This document shows positions 40,429 through 47,393 of a stretch of DNA of 64,000 nucleotides, piece after piece (position 1 is the stretch's first letter; each line of letters starts with the position of its first letter). The notes beneath the pieces are model-generated. The model ran no database searches, was not told the origin of the DNA, and worked only from the letters and a program-made list of their open reading frames with translations. The position numbers and the translations under genes were made by a program. The DNA is taken from assembly GCA_030619765.1 (NCBI GenBank), contig JAUXAU010000001.1:24704-88703 (forward strand), given 5' to 3'. Source of the DNA: Thermoplasmatota archaeon. Its GTDB lineage: Archaea > Thermoplasmatota > E2 > DHVEG-1.

Positions 40429-41742
40429 ATGAGTAAGAATAGCTGGATAAGAAAAAAACTTTCCGAGTTGAAAGATAAAAGGAAAGTTTTAGAATTGTAT
40501 GAGCAATTTGTTTTAGAAACAAATTCAAAAATGACTAAAAGGAGTTTTGAGAGACAACTTTATAAAGTACGACCTTTACAAGAAAGTGGCAGAGCGAGTT
40601 TTGAAGAGACTGGGAATTATGGAGTTGCTGAAGCAACTCGTGTGAAGACATTGGATGATCTAATTCAGGTATGTAAAATTGATTTAGATGTTTGGAATAT
40701 TGATAGACACGTAATAAATAAATGGGAAACAGGGTTAGATCAAGTTGCACTTTTCCAAGTTAAAGCATGGTTGTCAAAAAAGGTGTTGAACAAAACTCAA
40801 TTTGAGCCGCTGAAGAGAATTGAGATAACACCGCAAAAAATTGACTTGGCGATGGGTGAAAAAAGAAAAGCAAAAGTTGCTCTTGTTCTTGCAGATGCTC
40901 AAATGGGTTATAGTAGAGATCAACAAACTGGGAGATTGATTCCGTTTCATGATAGAAATGTTTGGGACACTGCTCTTCAGATAGCGTACGAAATAAGACC
41001 TGATCTGATTGTTTATAATGGTGACATGTTTGATCTGACAAATTGGTCAAGCAAGTTTCTTCACTATCCTAGTAATGATCAAACACTTTTGCCGGCAATG
41101 ATTGAGTTAGCATGGTGGGATGCGGAAATGCGATTTCTTTTCCCGTATGCTGCAAGAAAGTTTATTCCTGGCAATCATGAAGATCGTTTGATTAAAGCAA
41201 TAGTTGTCAATCAGGCACAAGCTTATGGATTAAAATGTGTAGACAACTTGGAAGGATATGACGTGTTGTCAATTCCAAATTTAATGGGAATGGATATTTC
41301 TGGATTAGAATATTTAGGAGATTATCCAAATGGGCAATATTGGTTAAATGAAGATGTTAGAATTTCTCATGGAGAGACAATAAGATCTGGTGGAGGCAAA
41401 ACTGTTGCTGCTATTGTCAGAGATGCTGTCCATTCTGAAATAGTTGGACATATTCACAGGGTCGAATACGCTGCAAAGACAAAAGATGTCCACAATGGTA
41501 GGAGAATTGTATTTGCTACATCTTTTGGAACCATGGCCCATATAGATGGGAGGGTTCCCGCAAGTAAAGGAGATATTGATTGGCAGCAAGGAATCGGTGT
41601 AGTTTATTGGACAAAAGATAGTTGTACTTCATATTCAGTTCCTATTAGTGATAATGCTGCTATATTTAATGGAAAAGTTTTTAAGGGAAAGGACAGAGGG
41701 AAACAAATTGCAAAAGATACAGGCTGGAGGACATTAGAATGA
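40429..41742 (+). CDS. Calcineurin-like metallophosphoesterase
   Basis: 437 residues from ATG 40429 (AGGGGGTT upstream). An HTH-like N-terminus (SELKDKRKVLELYEQF), then VLADAQMGY, DLIVYNGDMFDLTNW, KFIPGNHEDRL and EIVGHIHRVEY, the metal-ligand motifs in order. Such proteins are common near phage terminase and portal genes. Substrate unknown. Confidence 0.82.
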   Translation: MSKNSWIRKKLSELKDKRKVLELYEQFVLETNSKMTKRSFERQLYKVRPLQESGRASFEETGNYGVAEATRVKTLDDLIQVCKIDLDVWNIDRHVINKWETGLDQVALFQVKAWLSKKVLNKTQFEPLKRIEITPQKIDLAMGEKRKAKVALVLADAQMGYSRDQQTGRLIPFHDRNVWDTALQIAYEIRPDLIVYNGDMFDLTNWSSKFLHYPSNDQTLLPAMIELAWWDAEMRFLFPYAARKFIPGNHEDRLIKAIVVNQAQAYGLKCVDNLEGYDVLSIPNLMGMDISGLEYLGDYPNGQYWLNEDVRISHGETIRSGGGKTVAAIVRDAVHSEIVGHIHRVEYAAKTKDVHNGRRIVFATSFGTMAHIDGRVPASKGDIDWQQGIGVVYWTKDSCTSYSVPISDNAAIFNGKVFKGKDRGKQIAKDTGWRTLE

Positions 41743-42104
41743 GATTGATTTATGTTGCAGGACCTTATCACGCTTCAACTTATTCTGGAGTAGAAGATAA
41801 CATAAGAGAAGCAGAAAGGGTGTCAATGGAATTGATTGCAAGAGGTTGGGCAGTTCTTACTCCACATAAAAACACTGCGCATTACGAAATCTATGGCAAT
41901 GTGGCTGATGATTGGGATCATGACTTTTGGATGGATATGGATTTTGAAATATTGAGAAGATGTGATGCTATCTTTATGATGAAGGATTGGAAAAAATCTA
42001 AGGGTACTAAGATGGAAATTAAATTGGCTAAGAAGTTGAAGATACCTGTTTTTTATGAGCGCATACGTTATCCAAGCCCGGGAAGTGTTTCAGTACGGGT
42101 ATGA
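41739..42104 (+). CDS. Nucleoside 2-deoxyribosyltransferase-like protein (DUF4406 type)
   Basis: 121 residues. RLIYVAGPYHAS, NIREAERVSMELIARGWAVLTPH, DFWMDMDFEILRRCDAIFMMKDWKKSKGTKMEI give the family's layout with the catalytic Glu region. It may act on nucleotides or modified bases. Overlaps neighbours by 4 bases on each side. Confidence 0.8.
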   Translation: MRLIYVAGPYHASTYSGVEDNIREAERVSMELIARGWAVLTPHKNTAHYEIYGNVADDWDHDFWMDMDFEILRRCDAIFMMKDWKKSKGTKMEIKLAKKLKIPVFYERIRYPSPGSVSVRV

Positions 42105-43531
42105 AAAATCCTGGTTGGTATGTAAATGGAACAGACAAGTTGTTAGAAGATTCAATTAAATCAATGAAGAAATTTAATCGTAAGTATCTTCGTGACATGG
42201 GAACTGTGTTTGAAGTTGAAAAAGTTTTTAAGAAAATTGATGTCAACAAGTTTTCTATTCCAGAATTAAAAGATATGGCATTGGATACTATTCGTAGAAA
42301 GAAATTGACCAATCCTGCAATGAGTGGTAGGATACCCATTTTGTGCAAGGATGGATTAACAAGACATTATCAGCCAGAACAATGGGCTGAAACGATTGCA
42401 AGAACTCGCAGTAGAGGATTGCAAGAAGAGGGTCTACATAATGAAATGGCAAGGGCTGGATTTGATTTAGTGATTGTGTCTATTGGAGGTTCAGGAGATC
42501 CTTGTAAGTTTTGGGAAGGAAAGATTTTGTCTATATCTGGGCAGACGCCAGGATATCAGACAGTGCAGGAAGCACAAAAAATTCATTTGTTCCATCCGCG
42601 ATGTGTCCATTCTTCATCGCCAATAATGGCAACGCAGGTAGAAGGTGAGAGAACTGTTGTTTGGGGTAGGGATTTTTCTAAAGGGGATTTAGAGAAAAGA
42701 GCAATGAAAACTACAGGAGTTGTAAAGAAAGTTGCTGCAAAAAAGGCGGCAAAAAAAGTTGCTGAAAAAGTTGTTAAGAAGACTGTGACTGGAGAAGACT
42801 TTGTACGGGAACAAATAAAAAAATATAAGTGCTCAGATAGTAATGATGATATGACATCTGTTGGTAAATCGTTTGTTGAGCAAGCAAAAGCATTAGCAAG
42901 AGAAGAAAAACGAGTTCGGAAGGGATTAGATAAACTTCCTTATGTGACTAACAATGAGATAAGGATTAAAGTTGTAGAAATGTTGGGTCAGTATCGTGAG
43001 CTGGGTGGGACAATAAATATTAAGAGTGGTGATAAAAAAGCTATTGACTTATTGCTTAAGAATCTCTCTGCGTATCCAAAGGATTGGGTGAATCAATTGA
43101 AGAAAAAGGGTCTTAATCGTGTTACTTATGTTGAAAACACCACTTCACTTTTTAGACCAACTGAAAATCTTATAAATCTTGGTAATTCTCTTAAAGATTC
43201 TGCGGTGCATGAATTAGGGCATTTTTTTGATGATAGATTATCTACAAAGACAGTGAAAAAACATGTTAACGAGTTCCTCCGTACACGTACAATTGGTGAA
43301 GCTGCACAACATTTGGAAGGCTATCCTGATTATGTTATAGCAAAAAAAGATAAATTTGTAACTGGATATATTGGAAGAATATATCCAAGTAATGATACGG
43401 AAGTGTTCAGTATGGGAATGGGGTATTTGCATGGTGCTACATCGCTTAGTCGCGATACTTGGGAATGGGTTGGATGGGGAGTTGATAAAGAGATGGACGA
43501 TCTTATCTTAGGTATTCTTCTTTGTAAATAG
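42101..43531 (+). CDS. Phage minor capsid protein fused to a zincin-like domain
   Basis: 476 residues. The middle, about 80-200, matches minor head proteins: ETIARTRSRGLQEEGLHNEM, DPCKFWEGKILSISGQTPGY and IHLFHPRCVHSS. A Lys/Ala linker (KKVAAKKAAKKVAEKVVKK) follows. The C-terminal domain has the zinc motif HELGHFFDD (about 370) and a downstream NDTEVFSMGMGYL with a possible third ligand Glu, like toxin-type zincins. It may be carried in the capsid and act on entry, or process head proteins. Overlaps the previous stop. Confidence 0.8.
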   Translation: MKNPGWYVNGTDKLLEDSIKSMKKFNRKYLRDMGTVFEVEKVFKKIDVNKFSIPELKDMALDTIRRKKLTNPAMSGRIPILCKDGLTRHYQPEQWAETIARTRSRGLQEEGLHNEMARAGFDLVIVSIGGSGDPCKFWEGKILSISGQTPGYQTVQEAQKIHLFHPRCVHSSSPIMATQVEGERTVVWGRDFSKGDLEKRAMKTTGVVKKVAAKKAAKKVAEKVVKKTVTGEDFVREQIKKYKCSDSNDDMTSVGKSFVEQAKALAREEKRVRKGLDKLPYVTNNEIRIKVVEMLGQYRELGGTINIKSGDKKAIDLLLKNLSAYPKDWVNQLKKKGLNRVTYVENTTSLFRPTENLINLGNSLKDSAVHELGHFFDDRLSTKTVKKHVNEFLRTRTIGEAAQHLEGYPDYVIAKKDKFVTGYIGRIYPSNDTEVFSMGMGYLHGATSLSRDTWEWVGWGVDKEMDDLILGILLCK

Positions 43532-43540
43532 AGGTGGTAT

Positions 43541-43888
43541 ATGAAAAGGAGAATGATAAAATCTTTCGACTACACTTCAAAAATGAGTTGGACAATGACA
43601 GGAGTGTACGAGGGAAAAAAAGCATCTATAACTTGGAAGGATGGTGAGTTGTTAGGGGATAGTGAATTGTCTGGAAGTCAAGCAATTGTACGTAGAATAA
43701 TTGCTGTTGCAAAAACGATGGAAGGAAAAGAATTAGGCCCTGTAATGGGACCTTATACCTATAAGGACCATTTAAAAAGCCCTCTTACAACTTTATGGTT
43801 ATCACCCTTTGTATTTGATGAGGATCCTAGACCGAAATCGTTTGGGGATGTCCCATACGCATGGGCACCTAAGGGAGCAAAGGTTTAA
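43541..43888 (+). CDS. Head-region protein, unknown
   Basis: 115 residues, ATG after GAGGTGGTAT. Beta-rich start (TSKMSWTMTGVYEGKKASIT) and an aromatic C-terminus. No family recognised. Confidence 0.5.
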   Translation: MKRRMIKSFDYTSKMSWTMTGVYEGKKASITWKDGELLGDSELSGSQAIVRRIIAVAKTMEGKELGPVMGPYTYKDHLKSPLTTLWLSPFVFDEDPRPKSFGDVPYAWAPKGAKV

Positions 43889-43978
43889 TTGTAATTGTTG
43901 CTTTTGAGTGGAATTCTACCTTACATTTTTAATAAAGATACACAATAGGTGAGAACGTATAATAATAAGGAGGTTGCA
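43889..43978 (+). promoter_or_regulatory. Possible late promoter region with the recurrent motif
   Basis: TACCTTACATTT at 43917-43928 is identical to 29517-29528, and TAAAGATACACAAT follows; a similar TAAAGATACGTTGT occurs at 44806 before the capsid gene. The recurrence in gaps before head genes suggests a late-promoter element read by a phage-modified polymerase. Confidence 0.45.
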
Positions 43979-44767
43979 ATGGATTTATTGCACGATGGGT
44001 TAATAAGCCTCATTAGATTTGATGTAGGTGAGGGCGGTGGGGGTTCCGCTGGCGAGGCTAATCCTCCTGAAGGTGAGAAGGAGGGTGGAAAAAAAGTAGT
44101 TGATGAAGAAGCTGAAGCAATATTAAAGGCTGAGCCTAAAGAAGTTGATGTTGACAAGCTTTCTGAATCAGAACTGCGAGCACTTGTAAGAACAATGGAA
44201 AAAAGTGGCGATAATTTAAGGACAACCGCTGACAAATTTAAGGATCTTGCACGTGAACGGCTCCATGAAATAATGGAAAAGAAAGCAAAAATAAAGGATA
44301 TTGAAGAGGAAAAGGAGTCGACACGTAAAACAGAGATGGAGGAAAAAGAACAGTACAAGAAACTGTACGAAGAAGTAAAGCCCCAATCTGATGTTTTGAA
44401 AAAAGATGCAGCTGAGACTCACAAATATTTTGGAGAAGAGTTTGAGAAGCTAAGGGAGGAACTTCCTGTAGAATATCACAAACTTATTCCATCTGGAGTT
44501 GATGTTCGCACTCAAATAAAATGGATAAGGGATTTTATGGAGGTACTTCCAGCAAAGGAAGCGCAAGTTAAGGAAGAGGGTGTAAAGAAAAAGAGTGAAG
44601 GAGAGCCTAAAAAGAAAGATGTAGGTGAAGGTCCAGGGCCTATTGGAAAATCATCTAAAACAGATACATCAAAGGCTACAATAGAAGAACAGATCAAGGG
44701 TTGCAATAGTGCAAAGGATCTTGAGGATCTATTGTTTCAATATGGCAGAAAAGCTGATGCTGATTAA
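43979..44767 (+). CDS. Capsid scaffold candidate
   Basis: 262 residues from ATG 43979 (AAGGAGGTTGCA; the track's start at 43949 lacks a site). Acidic and helical with a long coiled coil (about 60-145: LSESELRALVRTMEKSGDN, KAKIKDIEEEKESTRK). Directly upstream of the major capsid gene, where scaffolds are found. The C-terminus (GCNSAKDLEDLLFQYGRK) resembles segments in the head-region protein at 33250. Confidence 0.65.
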   Translation: MDLLHDGLISLIRFDVGEGGGGSAGEANPPEGEKEGGKKVVDEEAEAILKAEPKEVDVDKLSESELRALVRTMEKSGDNLRTTADKFKDLARERLHEIMEKKAKIKDIEEEKESTRKTEMEEKEQYKKLYEEVKPQSDVLKKDAAETHKYFGEEFEKLREELPVEYHKLIPSGVDVRTQIKWIRDFMEVLPAKEAQVKEEGVKKKSEGEPKKKDVGEGPGPIGKSSKTDTSKATIEEQIKGCNSAKDLEDLLFQYGRKADAD

Positions 44768-44905
44768 GTTGGTAAATTGAAATCAACAAGTTAAAATCTA
44801 CTTTATAAAGATACGTTGTGTTGGAGATAAGGGGATGGTGCTGGCAAGTGCACTGGATTCGTGCTTGGGAAAGAAGAGCACAAAAATCTAAAAAGGAGAA
44901 AATAA
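44768..44905 (+). promoter_or_regulatory. Capsid gene leader
   Basis: Contains CTACTTTATAAAGATACGTTGTG, similar to the motifs upstream of the terminase and scaffold genes, and then two hairpins (GTGC...GCAC, and GTGCT...AGCAC) before AAAAAGGAGAAAATAA and the ATG. It fits a strong late promoter with a structured, stabilising leader. Confidence 0.45.
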
Positions 44906-45751
44906 ATGGCTGATACTTATGTTGGTATAGGAACATTAACAGGACTTGTAAGGACTGCGTATTCGGCAGCTGTGGAATTTGCTTTTCAACCTAAGTTGTA
45001 TTTTGCACAATTTGGACAGCCTAAGAAGTGGTCTATAACCGATAGAGATCCGATGCCTGGTAACGTTGTAACGTTTACCATATTCAGTGACCTTTCTACT
45101 TCAACAGGAGAACTTTCTGAAACCGGTGATCCTACTCGTACTACAATGGGCCGCACTCAAAAGAGTGTGACGCTGAAGGAGTATGGACAGCTGGTGACAA
45201 GAAGTCGAAAAATTCAGCTTTTGAGCTTTGCTAATATTGATATGGCGGCTGCCAGGGTTGTTGGTGACTCTATGGGGCGGAGTGTTGATTTTATTGCTCG
45301 GGCTGCGTTTGATGCTAACTCCACGTACGCAAAGTACGCTTCTGGTAGTGAGGCAGCTAGTATGGCAAACACTCCAGGAACTCGGTTGACAGCGGCAGAT
45401 GTCCGCTATGCGAAGAATAGACTTGCAAGGGAAAATGTTATTAAAGCCGATGGCCAGTTTTATATTGCTATAGTGCATCCTGACTGTGCGCATGACCTCA
45501 GAGCTGAGGTGAGTGCGGCTGGAGGGACTTGGCGTGCTCCAAAAGAGTATGTTGAGCCTGAAGACATCTACATTGGTGAAGTTGGGGAATTTGAGGGGTT
45601 TAGATTTATCGAGACTTCTCAATGCCAGATACGGTATGATATTGGTTCTCAGGGGGCGACCCTGGGGGGCGATATATATACAAATTATTTTTTCGGATAT
45701 CAAGCAATTGGTTATGCCGAAGGAGTTGCACCTAGCATGGGAATTTCGGGT
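44906..45751 (+). CDS. Major capsid protein (N4-gp56 family), exon 1
   Basis: Codes for residues 1-282 of a 325-residue protein. N4-gp56-type sequence: LTGLVRTAYSAAVEFAFQPK, QFGQPKKWSITDRDPMPGN, VTLKEYGQLVTRSRKI, VGDSMGRSVDFIARAAF, FIETSQCQIRYD. The track's 308-residue ORF is misleading: after GISG it reads into an intron and loses family resemblance. The exon ends on a whole codon (GGT), and the T at 45751 pairs with G in the intron guide sequence, as at group I 5' splice sites. Confidence 0.88.
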
Positions 45752-45941
45752 CGATTTTTACGGGCCCTCCATGTCAGTAATGATGTGGCAAACAGATCGC
45801 TAAGTCAGGGAAACCTAAGGGCAGCCGCCTAAGGCAATCCTGAGCTAGCAAATCATGAAAGTGATTGGGCAAGTGCAGAGACTTTACACGATCCACCTTT
45901 TAGAGGTGAAGAGAAAGTCCAGGCCTAATCGAAAGATTAGG
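45752..45941 (+). other. Group I intron inside the capsid gene (190 nt)
   Basis: Core elements appear in order: P1 (exon GGGT with guide GCCC, U-G at the splice site), CAGGGAAACCTAAGG (P4 region), Q-like GGCAATCCTGAGC, R-like GTGCAGAGACTT, P8 hairpin CACCT/AGGTG, S-like GAGAAAGTCC (P7), P9 CTAATC-GAAA-GATTAG, and a terminal G at 45941. Removing it joins GISG to IYLPFDALQ in frame. It has no internal ORF and is very short for a group I intron. Confidence 0.85.
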
Positions 45942-46073
45942 ATTTACCTACCATTCGACGCGTTGCAACGATTGCTCAACTTATATTGGTACGGATTATT
46001 TGGTTGGGGAGAACTTCGTGATGTATCGTTGCACAAGCTGTACACGACAAGTTCGGTTGGAGCATGGGTGTAA
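45942..46073 (+). CDS. Major capsid protein (N4-gp56 family), exon 2
   Basis: Codes for the last 43 residues: IYLPFDALQRLLNLYWYGLF, then GWGELRDVSLHKLYTTSS, which is the normal C-terminal motif of N4-gp56 capsid proteins (a Wy-x2-fGw-x-Lr block followed by the TSS end). The track shows it only as part of a spurious ORF at 45855. Frame and family fit both require splicing from 45751 to 45942. Confidence 0.85.
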   Translation: MYLPFDALQRLLNLYWYGLFGWGELRDVSLHKLYTTSSVGAWV

Positions 46074-46084
46074 GACAAACAAGA

Positions 46085-46115
46085 GGGGGAACTTAAATTT
46101 GTTTCCCCTTTTTTT
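46085..46115 (+). terminator. Intrinsic terminator after the capsid gene
   Basis: GGGGGAAC pairs with GTTTCCCC around an AT-rich loop, followed by seven Ts. It is the clearest intrinsic terminator in the window and ends the highly expressed capsid transcript. Confidence 0.85.
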
Positions 46116-46129
46116 CAAAAGGAGAAAAG

Positions 46130-47128
46130 ATGTCATTTAAAGGAAGGAAGCATTCCGAAGAAGCAATACAGAAAATGAGGAAGCGGATTCCTTGGAACAA
46201 AGGAAAGAAAGGATATCAGGTTGCTTGGAACAAAGGAAAGCATCATTCTGAGAAAACTCTTAAAAAGATGAGTGAAAAATTGAAGGGTAAAGTTGCCTGG
46301 AATAAAGGAGAACCATGTTCTGAAGAAGCAAAACAGAAATTGCGAAAAGCAAATTTAGGACAAGTTCCTTGGAATAAAGGAAAAGTGGGATACTATTCGA
46401 AAGAAACTATTAAAGGATGGAAGGAGTCTCATTTAGGAAATAAACCTTCTGAAGAAACAAAGAGAAAAATGAGTAAAGCGCAAAGAGGAGAAATGAATCA
46501 CTTTTTTGGTAAACGACATATGGATAAAACAAAACAAAAAATAAGTCGTGGTAATTCAGGAAAGAAGCGCTCTGAGGAGGTAAAGCAAAGAACACGTGAA
46601 AGTACATTGGGAAGAAAGAATCCATTTTTTGGTAGACGCCATACAAAAGAAACAAAACAAAAATTGAGCAAGAAAGTGAAAGAGCTTTGGAATGATCCAG
46701 AATACCGAAAAAATATGGGAGGACCAAGACCTTCAGTAAAAGGTGAGAAGAATCCAAAATGGAATTCTGATCGCAAACAAAGATTTGCTCCTTACACAGA
46801 ATTGTTCCGTGATTTTGAATATAGAGCACTTTTGTATGAGCGACAAAATGGAATTTGTCTAAGGTGCAAGAAAGAACTATCCTTGCGAAAAGTTTTGCAT
46901 CACGTGAATTCTGATAAACAACTTGATCATCCATTTAACTTGGCATGGATGTGCAAAACATGTCATCACCGGCTCAAAAGGAGTGATGAAAAAAGAATCC
47001 TTTCAGAGTTAGTCAAGCTGAACAGCAATGCTGCAATTAAATACTGGACAGACATGTACACAACTGAACCAACAAAAACAGGAATCCCCAGAACAATAAG
47101 ACTTCCCAGAAAAATAGCAAACAAATAA
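46130..47128 (+). CDS. NUMOD3/HNH homing endonuclease
   Basis: 332 residues, ATG after AAGGAGAAAAG. About eight NUMOD3 DNA-binding repeats occupy the first 200 residues (KHSEEAIQKMRKRIPWNKGK and the like), followed by an HNH domain: NGICLRCKKELSLRKVLHHVN, DHPFNLAWMCKTCHHRLKR. It lies just after exon 2 of the intron-split capsid gene and outside the intron, so it may cut intronless alleles and help spread the intron together with itself (collaborative homing). Confidence 0.9.
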   Translation: MSFKGRKHSEEAIQKMRKRIPWNKGKKGYQVAWNKGKHHSEKTLKKMSEKLKGKVAWNKGEPCSEEAKQKLRKANLGQVPWNKGKVGYYSKETIKGWKESHLGNKPSEETKRKMSKAQRGEMNHFFGKRHMDKTKQKISRGNSGKKRSEEVKQRTRESTLGRKNPFFGRRHTKETKQKLSKKVKELWNDPEYRKNMGGPRPSVKGEKNPKWNSDRKQRFAPYTELFRDFEYRALLYERQNGICLRCKKELSLRKVLHHVNSDKQLDHPFNLAWMCKTCHHRLKRSDEKRILSELVKLNSNAAIKYWTDMYTTEPTKTGIPRTIRLPRKIANK

Positions 47129-47141
47129 AAAAGGAGAGGAT

Positions 47142-47393
47142 ATGGTAAAACGAACAAATGACTTTACCATTGCTGTAAAGAATCAAGAGGTGTCTCCAAG
47201 AAGAGTCAAACGAAAACCAATAGAACAGAACGAACAACCCAGCAAACCAAAAATAGATTGGGATGAAAGAAACAAAAAATGTGCAGAGATGGAAGAGTAT
47301 CTGCTTAAAAACGGATGCGCAAAAGCGATAACATTTGATTATGACAGATTAGTTCAAGAAATGAAAAAGAGAGGAAAGAAAAATTATGCCTGA
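47142..47393 (+). CDS. Small protein, unknown
   Basis: 83 residues, ATG after AAGGAGAGGAT. Basic N-terminus, helical C-terminus (CAEMEEYLLKNGCAKAI). Overlaps the glycosyltransferase start by 8 bases. Confidence 0.5.
   Translation: MVKRTNDFTIAVKNQEVSPRRVKRKPIEQNEQPSKPKIDWDERNKKCAEMEEYLLKNGCAKAITFDYDRLVQEMKKRGKKNYA

Noticed and set aside
45855-46073. Stand-alone 72-residue gene
   Set aside because: Its first 29 codons lie in the group I intron; the rest is exon 2 of the capsid gene.
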